A stretch of DNA of 64,000 bases, taken from positions 5,642,001-5,706,000 of the forward strand of contig OZ240210.1 in NCBI GenBank assembly GCA_965197495.1, in the 5' to 3' direction. Origin of the DNA: SMYC01 sp965197495 (GTDB lineage Bacteria; Acidobacteriota; Vicinamibacteria; Marinacidobacterales; SMYC01). Of this stretch, positions 27,806 through 35,848 are shown piece by piece; position 1 is the first letter of the stretch; each line of letters begins with the position of its first letter. The notes under the pieces were generated by a model that did no database searches, was not told where the DNA came from, and worked only from the letters and a program-made list of their open reading frames with translations. The position numbers and the translations under genes were made by a program.

Positions 27806-28759
27806 AAAGCCTTCTCGGCGGAGCTCGGAGGGCCCGACATCTACATCAAGCGCGACGACCAGACAGGCCTCGCGTTCGGCGGCAACAAAGCGCGCAAGCT
27901 CGAGTTCATCTTTGCCGATGTGCTTGCGAAGAAGTCCGACGTCATTATTACTTGGGCCGGAATCCAATCGAATTGGGCGCGTCAGACCGCGGCCGCGGCC
28001 CGTATCTACGGCATCGAGCCGATTCTCGTGCTCGCGAGAGGCGAGCATTCGCCGGACCACGGCGGCAATCTTTTGCTCGACGCGCTCATGGGCGCCGACG
28101 TCCGCCTCGTGGACGCGGACGTGGACCTGGGTGAGATCGCTCGAGGGATTGCCGCGGAGCTCACCGCCCAAGGCAAGACGCCCTATGTCGTTCCCGTCGG
28201 AGGCTCGCGTCCGATGGACTCGATGGAGCTTCCGCTCGGCGCGGTCGCCTACGCGAACGGTTTCTATGAGCTCTGGCAGCAAGCCCAAGCAAGAGGCTGG
28301 GCCATCGATCACGTGGTGCTCGCGACCGGCTCGGGCGGCACGCAAGCCGGGCTCATGGTGGGCGCCCGCGCGCTCGCGCCCAACGTCGAGGTCGTCGGCA
28401 TCAGCATTTCGAGCGAGAAGAACGCGGCCAAGAAGGGCGTATCCGAGATTGCAAACGCGACGGCGTTGGCGCTCGGTCTCGAGATGACGTTTAGCTCGGA
28501 GGAGACCGTCGTCCTCGACGACTACATCGGTGAAGCCTATGGTGTTGTGGACGAGTCCGTAGCCCTGGCAATAGGGATGCTCGCGCGCCACGAAGGCGTC
28601 CTGCTCGACCCAGTCTATTCGGGAAAGGCCATGGCGGGGATGATCGACCTCGTCAAAAAAGACTATTTCGAAGGAAGCCGTGGTGTCGTCTTCTTGCACA
28701 CGGGCGGCACCCCAGCCCTTTTCGCTTATGAGGAAGAGCTCTTGAAATATCTCAAGTAG
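27806..28759 (+). pseudogene. D-cysteine desulfhydrase/ACC deaminase-like PLP enzyme, lacking its N-terminus
   Basis: About 312 residues beginning LGGPDIYIKRDDQTGLAFGG, with the PLP lysine in GGNKARKLEFI, GIQSNWARQTAAAA, and the phosphate cup ATGSGGTQAGLMVGA. Relatives have about 20-30 further N-terminal residues (the PTPLEPLPRL segment) that are absent at the junction with the kinase remnant. The catalytic core is otherwise complete, so a shortened protein might be made from an internal start, but no ribosome-binding site was found. Substrate is likely D-cysteine or another beta-substituted amino acid. Confidence 0.75.
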
Positions 28760-28799
28760 TAAGGCAAGCTCACCGAAGCACCTCACAAAGTAGTGGCGA

Positions 28800-29009
28800 A
28801 AGGACATCGAAGCTGTCTACGAGGCCGGCTGGAGCGAAGCCGCGTTGCATGATGTGGTGCTCGTCACGTGCATCGCGAGCTTCATGAACCGCTTCGTGTT
28901 CGGACTCGGGATCGCAGCCGAGGGACACCTACAAAGAAGCCGCGGGAAACGCGATCGCGAGCGATCCCGTTTTAGAAAGTTGCTGGAGGAAAAGGATGCT
29001 GAGGAATGA
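28800..29009 (+). pseudogene. Carboxymuconolactone decarboxylase/AhpD-like fragment
   Basis: About 68 codons, KDIEAVYEAGWSEAALHDVV then TCIASFMNRFVFGLGIA, matching the C-terminal half of peroxidase-related CMD proteins. The catalytic CxxC half upstream is missing. The stop TGA overlaps the ATG of the next gene (ATGA at 29006-29009), so the 3' end and operon arrangement look original while the 5' end is lost. Confidence 0.6.
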
Positions 29010-29810
29010 GGGCGAGCGGCTCATCCGGGTCGTCGTCTCCACCCCCGAGCAAAGAATATTTCGATGTCTCCGATACCGAGGCCCATAACATGAACGAGGT
29101 CGCGGACCGCGACGCGACGATCTCACAGCACACAGCGCTCCAAGAGAAGTTGGCGTCGCGGGGCGCCGAGGTCATCGACGCCCCCGAGCTCGATGGCCAT
29201 CCGAACTCCGTGTTCACGCGCGACGTATCGCTCATGACGCCGCAGGGCTACATCAAGCTCCGAATGGGAATCGACACACGGCGCGGGGAGGAAGCATGGC
29301 TCGGCGCGGTGCTCGAAGAACACGGCGAGGCTTGCGCGGGGGAGATCGAAGCACCCGGGACGGTGGAGGGAGGCGACGTCACGATCCATGGTGACGTAGC
29401 CTTCGTTGGGCCATTCGGCCCGAACGAACGAAAGCGGCGTGCAGCAGATTTTGGAGCTTCTTCAGAAAATGGGCTACGAAGTGCGTGTCACGGGCGTCGT
29501 CGGCTATCTGCACCTCGGCGGTGCGGTGAGCGCCGTAGCGCCGGATCGTTTGCTCGTCGTGCGCGACGACTACCCGCATGGTTTCTTCAAAGAGTTCGAC
29601 GTGATCGAAGTGAACAAGAAAGGCCCGTCGACGGGGAATGTCATTTGCGTGGCGCCGAACGAGGTCGTCGCGAACGAAGCTGAGAATCAGGAGGCGATGG
29701 ACGTGCTCGATAGCCGCGGCGTTCAAGTCCACGGCGTCGACTTGTCGGAATTTCGCAAAGGGGCCAGGGGCCCGACCTGTCTCATCATGCCGGTGGAGCG
29801 CGAGGCATGA
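29006..29810 (+). pseudogene. Dimethylargininase/arginine deiminase-like enzyme with frameshift
   Basis: The first frame runs from ATG 29006 to DVAFVG; an extra base near 29415 shifts the reading, and the second frame resumes HSARTNESGVQQILELLQ to the end. Joined, about 267 residues. Guanidino-modifying signatures: VFTRDVSLMTP, EGGDV, a His in GYLHLGGAVSAV and the nucleophilic Cys in GPTCLIMPVE. The enzyme would hydrolyse methylated arginines or a related guanidine. Start and stop overlap neighbours by four bases each. The indel is the only visible defect. Confidence 0.75.
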
Positions 29811-29913
29811 GGGGCGCTCATTGGCTTTTGACGCTTCTGTGCTTTGGTTGACCCGCTCCGATGAACAGAACGGAGGCGATGAGTTTGCTTCACGGTTCGT
29901 ATCGACACAGGGG

Positions 29914-31146
29914 GTGCTCTTCTCGGCGGTGGTGCAAAACGTGACGGCCTCGGATGTGGCCACGTGCTTTCGTGCCTCCGGACTCGAAGACCGTCGCTTC
30001 AACCACGAAAAGCTCTGGGACGTGCTGGCGCCTTACATCGCGTCGGCGACGATCCGTGTCGAGGAGATCGGCCGTTCGCTACAAGGCCGCGCCATTCGAG
30101 CACTGCACTTTGGCGAAGGCGAGACCAAGGTGTTGCTGTGGTCGCAAATGCATGGCGACGAGGCCACGGCCACGATGGCGCTCGTCGATATCGTGCGCTT
30201 TTTCGCCGAGGGCGAGGGCGAGCCTCTCAGGGAGCGCTTGCAACGAAATCTGAGCATCACCCTGGTGCCGATGCTCAACCCCGACGGCGCCGAGGATTTC
30301 ACACGCCGTAACGCGATCGGGGTCGACGTCAACCGCGACGCGCGCCGTCTCGCGACCCCGGAAGGCCAAACTCTCAAAGAGCTTCGCGACCGCCTTGAGC
30401 CTGATTTCGGTTTCAACCTCCACGACCAGAACGCACGCACCACCGCCGGTGAAAACGGCGGCCAAGTCGCGATTGCGCTTCTCGCACCCGCCGCAGACGA
30501 AGCTCGCAGCTACGGAGACGTCCGGACGCGCGCCCGACTGGTCGCCGCGACGATCGTCTCCGTTCTGGAGCCCACGATCGGCGGCCACATCGCGAAATAT
30601 GACGACACATCCGACCCGCGCGCGTTTGGCGATTTGATGCAAGCCCGGGGCACGAGCACGGTGCTCATCGAGTCGGGGGCACTTCGCGGGGATCCCCAGA
30701 AACAGAACCTGCGCGCCCTCAACGTGCTCGCGATTCTGGAAGCGCTCGACGCGATAGGCACCGAGAGCTACCGGCAAGCGGACCCGTCGCTTTATGAGAG
30801 CCTTCCGGAAAACGATGGCATCGAGCACGACGTCATCCTCACGGGAGGGAAACTCCTGTTCGGTGACGCGCCGCCCCTCGAGGTCGACGTCGGGATCTGG
30901 TTCTCCGATCCGGTGGCGCGCGAAGGTGTCCGCCTCGGTGATGTGGGTGATTTGAGCGAGACGCCCGCGATCGAGATCCTCGATGTTGCTGGACTCACGA
31001 TCCGCATCGAAACGTTCGGCGACGCCCGCGGGCGCCTGGAACGCGACGCGCCCGTGATAATCACGGTGCAGGGAGAGGACGACGCCGTCGTGCACCGCTT
31101 CGGGTCATCTGTGTCTAGCGTGTCTGGCGTGTCTGGGCCGCGGTAG
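29914..31146 (+). CDS. M14-family zinc carboxypeptidase
   Basis: About 410 residues. The zinc motif H-x-x-E is in SQMHGDEATATMALV; the second zinc His is in GFNLHDQNART. LNPDGAEDFTRRNAIGVDVN is the conserved substrate-binding segment. VLIESGALRGDPQKQ probably holds the catalytic Glu. The start is unsure: a signal-like start MRGAHWLLTLLCFG at 29807 overlaps the previous stop but ends at TGA 29849-29851 and lies in another frame; GTG 29914 is the first usable in-frame start. The export signal has probably been lost. The end is low-complexity (SSVSSVSGVSG). Confidence 0.7.
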   Translation: MLFSAVVQNVTASDVATCFRASGLEDRRFNHEKLWDVLAPYIASATIRVEEIGRSLQGRAIRALHFGEGETKVLLWSQMHGDEATATMALVDIVRFFAEGEGEPLRERLQRNLSITLVPMLNPDGAEDFTRRNAIGVDVNRDARRLATPEGQTLKELRDRLEPDFGFNLHDQNARTTAGENGGQVAIALLAPAADEARSYGDVRTRARLVAATIVSVLEPTIGGHIAKYDDTSDPRAFGDLMQARGTSTVLIESGALRGDPQKQNLRALNVLAILEALDAIGTESYRQADPSLYESLPENDGIEHDVILTGGKLLFGDAPPLEVDVGIWFSDPVAREGVRLGDVGDLSETPAIEILDVAGLTIRIETFGDARGRLERDAPVIITVQGEDDAVVHRFGSSVSSVSGVSGPR

Positions 31147-31306
31147 GGACGCTTCCCCAGCAATTGGGTCTTCCTCGACACCGTAGACAATTCCGAGCCG
31201 GCCAGAGTCTCTCGGGGGCGAAAACTTCCTACACGATGTTGATCCTCGATGCGCGTCGCCTGCACTCGGACGCCCTCCCCAAGTTTGCGTCGATTCTTAC
31301 CGAGGC

Positions 31307-31441
31307 CCGGAGCTCAGCCATAACGTCGGAACCATTCGAGAACTACTTGGACACAAGGATGCGAGCACGACCATGACCTATGTCACGTCTCAAACCCCGG
31401 CGGACCGAGGCGTGAGAATCTCTCTTGACTCCACGATTTGA
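31307..31441 (+). pseudogene. C-terminal remnant of an IntI-like tyrosine recombinase
   Basis: 44 codons: PELSHNVGTIRELLGHKDAS then TTMTYVTSQTPADRGVRISL and stop. ELLGHKDxSTTMxY carries the last active-site His and the tyrosine nucleophile, and the ending GVR.SLD is characteristic of integron integrases (GVRSPLD). The rest of the gene is absent. It lies directly before a run of small plus-strand cassette-like genes with attC-like sites. Confidence 0.65.
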
Positions 31442-31536
31442 AAACAACCATGATTCTGCGGTATCCTAGCCGTCGTTTTCGGGTCTCTCGACCAATCCGT
31501 TATCGGGTTATATCGCGAGCGAGCGCGGTCAGTGAG

Positions 31537-31722
31537 TCACTTCGTGTAGAGCTGCCGATGCCACGTCAAAGAAGGCTGAGGATTCTCCTGAATATATAGG
31601 AAGCAGCCTAACTTGCCGATGAACCGGACGTGGCCTTTCTCTTCGAGAGTCGTGGCGGCATCGTGAAGATGAGGTAGCCTTCGGTCGACGACGTGCCGGA
31701 ACCAAGGGGCTGGCCACGCCGG
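31537..31722 (-). other. Possible gene fragment without a start codon
   Basis: An open frame of 62 codons between stops, ending VRFIGKLGCFLYIQENPQP then SLTWHRQLYTK. The composition looks protein-like, but there is no plausible start or ribosome-binding site and no family was recognised. It may be a decayed cassette in reverse orientation. Confidence 0.3.
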
Positions 31723-31816
31723 TTATCGGCGCTGGTTAGAACAACCCAGCACAGGTCCGACGAGATCGAAATTGCTTGGGCGAGAATGCGACGAAAAGTT
31801 GACGAAGGAGCAGCAG

Positions 31817-32035
31817 ATGGCGCATGAAGTGTGGGTCGAATTGCCTGCCCACGGATTCGAGGTCGGGAAGTCGGACTTCGTGTTCCAGATTCGCCAGGAT
31901 GAAGAACTATTAGGCCACCTTGAAGTGTCCCTGGGCGCGGTTGTATGGAGGCCGGCGAACAAGAAGATCAAACTAAAGGCGAACTGGTCTCAGTTCGACC
32001 GGATGATGCGGGACCACGCTCCGGGAGAGGAATAG
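31817..32035 (+). CDS. Hypothetical small protein, integron-cassette-like
   Basis: 72 residues from ATG 31817, preceded by AAGGAG at suitable spacing. The sequence MAHEVWVELPAHGFEVGKSD continues into a beta-rich stretch ending IKLKANWSQFDRMMRDHA. There is no signal peptide or membrane segment. No family can be named with confidence. Its size, strand and place after the integrase remnant fit a gene cassette, although no attC site is visible right after it. Confidence 0.55.
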   Translation: MAHEVWVELPAHGFEVGKSDFVFQIRQDEELLGHLEVSLGAVVWRPANKKIKLKANWSQFDRMMRDHAPGEE

Positions 32036-32184
32036 CAGCGTGTGCTTCGCCACGCGATCGCCCGCTACGGGCGGCCCGACACAGGCTGTGTCGAAAACTC
32101 AGGAACCGCGCCGCCGGTTGGAACGAGATGAGGATGGCCGATTAATCGATTGGACGCCGTCTTGTCGACGTCAAGGAGGGCAAT

Positions 32185-32599
32185 ATGTCAGAGGCGAATA
32201 AGCAGACCATTCGAAGAATTAGAGAAGAGGCTGCGGCCAATCCAGACTTGCTCGATGGCCTGTTTACGGATGACTACGTCTACCATGGTCCTTCGGTTCC
32301 AGGGGAACTCCGCGGCGCTGCCGCATTCAGAAATGCTGAACGTCTTTCTGACCGCGATGCCCAACGCCCGTGAGCAAGTGGAGGATCAGGTCGCCGAAGG
32401 AGATAAGGTGTTCACGCGCTTCAGCGGTCGTGGGACGCAGACAGGCGAACTGATGAGCATTCCAGCGAGCGGCAAGGAGATTACCTGGACTGGTATGGTC
32501 GTCAGCCGTTTCAGCGACGGGCGGATCGCCGAAGAGTGGGTTGAATGGAACTCGCTGAGTTTCTTGCAGCAGCTTGGAGCCGTACCGCCGCTTTCGTAG
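32185..32599 (+). pseudogene. SnoaL-like ester cyclase/polyketide-cyclase fold protein with frameshift
   Basis: An AAGGAGG ribosome-binding site precedes ATG 32185. The first frame gives MSEANKQTIRRIREEAAANP and LFTDDYVYHGPSVPGELRG; near 32335 a one-base indel moves to a second frame, MLNVFLTAMPNAREQVEDQV then KVFTRFSGRGTQTGEL and FSDGRIAEEWVEWNSLSFLQ. The total of about 137 residues is typical of SnoaL-like proteins. They hydrolyse or cyclise small molecules, substrate unknown. The stop is 20 bases before an attC-like site, as in a gene cassette. Confidence 0.75.
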
Positions 32600-32618
32600 C
32601 GTAGAGAACAATTGGGCA

Positions 32619-32717
32619 ATCTACCAATGCCTTGAAGCTGACGAGCCGAGCTGTTACGGTCCGTGCTTGCGCACGGCCCGCGTGACTTCGGCTTGCAGCT
32701 TAAGGCGCCGTTTAGAC
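32619..32717 (+). other. attC-like integron recombination site 1
   Basis: A 99-bp imperfect palindrome. The left part ATCTACCAATGCC then TTGAAGCTGACG closely resembles the left end of known attC sites (GTCTAACAAT, TCAAGCCGACG). The right part CGGCTTGCAGCTTAAGGC then CGTTTAGAC resembles their right end. The centre folds as CCGTGC, TTGC, GCACGG (32661-32676). The core triplets are mutated relative to RYYYAAC and GTTRRRY, so it may be inactive. Confidence 0.55.
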
Positions 32718-32773
32718 GGCCACGTGAGCTGCGCCAGTTGGTCGACGTTACAAACTTGGGCACGGAGGTGGAC

Positions 32774-32917
32774 ATGAGCAAGACGATCATCAAGACCGGC
32801 CAAGCGCCTGCTGCGGTCGGGCCGTATTCGCAGGGTGTGGTTCTCGATGGCTGGATCTGGACATGCGGCCAGGTCGCGCTGGACCCCGCGACTGTATTTG
32901 GTTGGTGCGTGGACTAA
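32774..32917 (+). pseudogene. N-terminal fragment of a RidA/YjgF protein
   Basis: GGAGG then ATG 32774 gives MSKTIIKTGQAPAAVGPYSQ and GVVLDGWIWTCGQVALDP, the standard RidA start. The sequence then leaves the family (ATVFGWCVD) and stops at 47 residues of about 128. RidA deaminates reactive enamine/imine intermediates; the catalytic C-terminal half is missing here. The next gene follows ten bases later, so a deletion has probably removed the rest. Confidence 0.7.
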
Positions 32918-32927
32918 GGAGGAAAAC

Positions 32928-33821
32928 ATGGCGACCACCGAAGTAGTAGGCTCCGTAGCCGGGCTGTGGAGGTTTCCGGTCAAGTCGATGAGGGGCGAGC
33001 GGCTTGAGCAGGCGGAGCTCACGGAGCGAGGACTCCTCGGTGACCGTGCCTACGCGCTCATCGATACGGACACAGGCAAGGTGGTGAGCGCGAAGAGTGT
33101 GAGGCTGTTTCCTGACCTGTTCGGGTGCCAGGCAGCCTTTGTCGAACCGCCACGATCGGCCCAGGAGCTGCCACCAGTGCGGATTGTGTTGCCGGACGGC
33201 ACGTCAGTGACGAGCGACTCCGGTGACGTTGACCGCGTGCTGTCAGCGTCCTTCAAACGTGACGTCACACTAGCTCGGGCCGCGCCGGAAGACTTCACCA
33301 TCGACCAGTACCACCCTGACGTCGAGGATCTAGACCGTGCAGGCCACCGAGACGCGGTAGTCGAGCAGAAGCTCGGCTCCGCTTTCTTCGCCGAAGCTGG
33401 TCTTGCTTCCCCGGTTCCCGTCGGTTCGTTCTTTGACCTGTTCCCGGTGTCCGTCCTGACGACGTCCACCCTCGAGCCGCTGAGCGGGTTTCGGCCCCAG
33501 GGCCGTTTCGACCAGCGTCGGTTCCGTATGAATGTCGTCGTCGACACCGAGGAACCTGGATTCCTTGAGAACGAGTGGGTGGGTCATGAACTCGGAATCG
33601 GTGACACGGTACGACTCAACGTGGCTCTGCCCGATCCGCGATGCGTGATGACAACGCTTGCTCAAGACGATCTACCAAACGACACCGACATCCTCCGGAC
33701 TCTCACTCGCCACAACAGGATTCGAGTTGGCGATGCCGGCCAGTTCCCCTGCGCTGGCGTATACGCTGTGGTTGCAGCGTCGGGGACGGTGCGAACAGGT
33801 GACCGTGTCGGACTCAAATGA
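32928..33821 (+). CDS. MOSC-domain protein
   Basis: 297 residues from ATG 32928 with AGGAGG upstream. The N-terminal MOSC beta-barrel VAGLWRFPVKSMRGERL and GDRAYALIDTDTGKVVSAK is followed by the catalytic MOSC domain: FFDLFPVSVLTTSTL, RFRMNVVVD and the conserved cysteine in PDPRCVMTTL. These proteins use a molybdenum cofactor with a sulfur ligand to reduce N-hydroxylated compounds or carry sulfur. The gene looks complete. An attC-like site follows 42 bases after its stop, so it may be a captured cassette. Confidence 0.85.
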   Translation: MATTEVVGSVAGLWRFPVKSMRGERLEQAELTERGLLGDRAYALIDTDTGKVVSAKSVRLFPDLFGCQAAFVEPPRSAQELPPVRIVLPDGTSVTSDSGDVDRVLSASFKRDVTLARAAPEDFTIDQYHPDVEDLDRAGHRDAVVEQKLGSAFFAEAGLASPVPVGSFFDLFPVSVLTTSTLEPLSGFRPQGRFDQRRFRMNVVVDTEEPGFLENEWVGHELGIGDTVRLNVALPDPRCVMTTLAQDDLPNDTDILRTLTRHNRIRVGDAGQFPCAGVYAVVAASGTVRTGDRVGLK

Positions 33822-33863
33822 GCTCAACCCGTCGTAAAGGGTGTCCTATTCGAAAACGGCTGG

Positions 33864-33914
33864 GCCTAACACGTCGCGCCTTGGCGTCCGCAGCTTATCG
33901 ATGAGCCGTTAGGT
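33864..33914 (+). other. attC-like integron recombination site 2
   Basis: The site begins GCCTAAC (33864-33870, RYYYAAC consensus) and ends GTTAGGT (33908-33914, GTTRRRY consensus), 51 bp in all. The interior can fold around CGCCTTGGCG. GGCCTAAC pairs with GTTAGGTC except at one position. Both core sites fit the consensus exactly; the short interior is less typical. Confidence 0.5.
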
Positions 33915-33939
33915 CGCAGGTACGCGTGAGGTAACGGTT

Positions 33940-34161
33940 ATGGATCCGAACAAGAATGACCAAGGGCTTGAGTGGCAAATCGGGGTCTGGGATCGAATAT
34001 CGGCACTGTATGGCTACCTTACTACGAACCCGGATGACCGAGGATCTTCGTATCCGGAACTACTCCGAGAAAACGGTCTCGATCTACGTGCGCTGTGTTG
34101 CGGCGTTCGCGAAGTACTTCGGTCGGTCTCCCGAGGAACTCGACGAGAGACATATCCGTGA
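33940..34161 (+). pseudogene. Start of a cassette gene, methyltransferase-like, truncated
   Basis: ATG 33940 follows GAGG. MDPNKNDQGLEWQIGVWDRI looks like the N-terminus of small SAM-dependent methyltransferases, but the match ends near 34010 where sequence of an integrase N-terminus in another frame begins. The remaining residues to the stop at 34161 are out-of-frame reading. It sits immediately after attC-like site 2, the place of the next cassette. Confidence 0.4.
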
Positions 34162-34201
34162 ATACCAGCGGTATTTGGTGGAAGAGAACCGTGTCACTTG
34201 A
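34034..34201 (+). pseudogene. N-terminal domain of a tyrosine recombinase, truncated
   Basis: MTEDLRIRNYSEKTVSIYVR then FAKYFGRSPEELDERHIREY is the SAM-like core-binding domain of a site-specific integrase. It ends EENRVT-TGA; relatives continue with tryptophan or similar, so TGG to TGA is likely. No catalytic domain follows. The residues after the stop are the palindrome and start of the next module. Confidence 0.6.
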
Positions 34202-34205
34202 CAAG

Positions 34206-34225
34206 CGTTACCTCAGGAGGTAACG
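34206..34225 (+). promoter_or_regulatory. Palindrome overlapping the ribosome-binding site of the DUF4160 gene
   Basis: CGTTACCTCAGGAGGTAACG has perfect 8-bp arms around CAGG. The AGGAGG ribosome-binding site for ATG 34233 lies inside it at 34215-34220. It could be an autoregulator operator in DNA or an RNA hairpin hiding the ribosome-binding site. Confidence 0.55.
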
Positions 34226-34232
34226 TGTCGTC

Positions 34233-34427
34233 ATGGCGAGGATCCGCCGTGGTGGCTACATATTCCTCACCTGGATAGGCGACCATTCTCCGCGGCACGT
34301 CCACGTATACCGGGATGGGAAACTCATCGTGAAGTGGGACATTGAGAACAGGTTGCCCATGATTGGTGAGGCTAATCGGAGGATCCTGAGTCTCATCGAC
34401 GAACTTGAATCCGAGGGCCTCCTATGA
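34233..34427 (+). CDS. DUF4160 protein, toxin-antitoxin-like
   Basis: 64 residues. GGYIFLTWIGDHSPRHVHVY has the H-x-x-x-H-x-H pattern of DUF4160, followed by DGKLIVKWDIENRLP. Families of this kind occur as the first gene of two-gene modules with a helix-turn-helix partner, often on mobile DNA, and are suspected toxin-antitoxin components. The stop overlaps the next ATG (ATGA). The ribosome-binding site lies in a palindrome about 12 bases upstream. No toxicity can be inferred from sequence alone. Confidence 0.7.
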   Translation: MARIRRGGYIFLTWIGDHSPRHVHVYRDGKLIVKWDIENRLPMIGEANRRILSLIDELESEGLL

Positions 34428-34900
34428 AGATCCGCTCAGTCAAGGCGAACAACCGAAGAAAGGCGTTCGAGGTAAGAACGCACTCGAGGACGCTTTCCTT
34501 TCCGTACATCAAAGCGGAGCCGGGACCCACGGCCAGCGATCGCGTGGACAGTGTAACTGTGGACAGAGAGCTCGCGCGAGAGGCTTTCATCTATGTCCTC
34601 AAATCGGGTGCGGAGGGAACCATTCATATCGAGCAGGTGTTGGAGTACAACCAAGACCCGGGCTATTTGCGTGATCTCCTGCTCTACAGGTTGACTCTGG
34701 AGGCCCAGAGGAGAGTCGAGGCCAGCGCGTTGTCGAAGCGAGAGATCATTCGGCGTCTGGGCACTTCAGCTGCTCAGTTCTATCGATTGGTTGACCAGAC
34801 CAACTATCGCAAGTCTGTTGATCAGGTTCTCAATCTCCTGCATGTCCTCGACTGCGACGTTGATCTGGTGGTGAAGCCGAAGAGCGCGTTATTTGGCTGA
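34424..34900 (+). CDS. HTH-domain partner of the DUF4160 protein
   Basis: 158 residues. The N-terminal 90 residues are of an unknown, strand-rich type (MKIRSVKANNRRKAFEVRTH). The C-terminal part LSKREIIRRLGTSAAQFYRL and VDQVLNLLHVLDCDVDLVV is a helix-turn-helix of the XRE/HigA style. It overlaps the DUF4160 gene by four bases, so the pair is cotranslated. It is likely a DNA-binding autorepressor acting on the upstream palindrome (inference). The gene is intact. Confidence 0.7.
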   Translation: MKIRSVKANNRRKAFEVRTHSRTLSFPYIKAEPGPTASDRVDSVTVDRELAREAFIYVLKSGAEGTIHIEQVLEYNQDPGYLRDLLLYRLTLEAQRRVEASALSKREIIRRLGTSAAQFYRLVDQTNYRKSVDQVLNLLHVLDCDVDLVVKPKSALFG

Positions 34901-34918
34901 CCTTGCGATTCCGGACTC

Positions 34919-35089
34919 ATGGGCGTAACGGTGGACGAACCAACGCTGTTCCAGCTCGGAAATCGAGCATTCGTGGCCGGTGACTATGAGAAAGCGATTC
35001 GGCTCCTCCTGAGTCACAGAGACCGGTTTCCGGACGATGCTGCGAAGTGTCACTCCGGTATCGCTGACTGCGATCGCCGAAGTAACATC
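34919..35089 (+). pseudogene. TPR-like N-terminal fragment
   Basis: ATG 34919 begins about 57 codons with tetratricopeptide character: LFQLGNRAFVAGDYEKAIRL then RFPDDAAKCHSGIADC. The open frame continues to 35494 but there it is antisense to the lamin-tail gene and loses protein character. It is probably the 5' end of a longer gene cut off near 35090-35150. There is no good ribosome-binding site. Confidence 0.4.
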
Positions 35090-35158
35090 CTCAGGGAGTG
35101 GGTTCCTGTTTACGGCCGGGGTGACCCGAGTTTAGAAGCGTCGGACCGCCCACCCGGT

Positions 35159-35773
35159 TCACCCTGGTCGGCGAAGGAGGGCCCACGCGGCCAGGAGGAT
35201 GAGCCCGAAGACGTTCGGCTCGGAGACCGGGACGGGGGCGGCACGGATACCCGGTGTCGGCGGCGAGGCGAAGAAATCCGTCGCGTTGTCGCCGGTGTCG
35301 GTGCTCAGTGCGTCACGTGTGAGCCCGAGACCGGCCGGGGGGTCCGGTGCGGGCGCCCCTGCACCGCGGTTATGCGTGCCAGCGCTACCATATTGAAATG
35401 CGTCCGCGAGCCCGCCAAACGCGTCGTAAAGCAGCACCGCGTCCGGACCGTTTTGCCAATCGACGTTTGCCACGAAGTCGCGCACAGCGAGTAGGGTGCC
35501 TACGGCCGACGCCGTCGCGAGCACCAGAAGCCCGTCGGTCGGGATAACGGCACCCGTGAGATCGAGCGTGCGATAGAGCATTCCGTTCGCGCCGTTCACG
35601 CCAACGAGCGACCAGCCGTCGAGAGAGGTCCCGGGGCTTCCGTAAAGCTCCGTGAATACGGAGCTCCTGTCGGGGCCGAGAGCGTCGTAGAAGACCTCCT
35701 GAATGATGGGCGTCGCGGAGCCCTCGCCTGCCCATAGAGACGCGATCAGGACGATAGCGTTGATTTTACTCAT
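35159..35773 (-). CDS. Lamin-tail-domain protein with PEP-CTERM-like sorting signal
   Basis: 204 residues; AGGAGG precedes ATG 35773. A signal peptide (MSKINAIVLIASLWAGEGSA) is followed by a lamin-tail domain: PIIQEVFYDALGPDRSSVFT, ELYGSPGTSLDGWSLVGVNG and GPDAVLLYDAFGGLADAF. The tail VSEPNVFGLILLAAWALLRR is a membrane segment with basic end preceded by SEP, like the PEP-CTERM signal processed by exosortase. It is likely a surface-attached structural or matrix protein. It follows the VWFA-like gene on the same strand after 75 bp. Confidence 0.75.
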   Translation of the reverse strand: MSKINAIVLIASLWAGEGSATPIIQEVFYDALGPDRSSVFTELYGSPGTSLDGWSLVGVNGANGMLYRTLDLTGAVIPTDGLLVLATASAVGTLLAVRDFVANVDWQNGPDAVLLYDAFGGLADAFQYGSAGTHNRGAGAPAPDPPAGLGLTRDALSTDTGDNATDFFASPPTPGIRAAPVPVSEPNVFGLILLAAWALLRRPG

Positions 35774-35848
35774 CTGTTCTCCTCCTGAAGAGTACAGACG
35801 AGATTCGGTTTCGTCGTCCTCCCTTTGGCGGAGAAAGAAAGTTTGGTG

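Noticed and set aside
27395..28807. A 470-residue minus-strand protein ending in a PfkB domain
   Set aside because: Only the last 137 residues are kinase-like; the rest is antisense to the desulfhydrase gene.
32036..32184. A third attC site after the first cassette gene
   Set aside because: No RYYYAAC/GTTRRRY pair with a pairing interior was found; only an unrelated GC hairpin.
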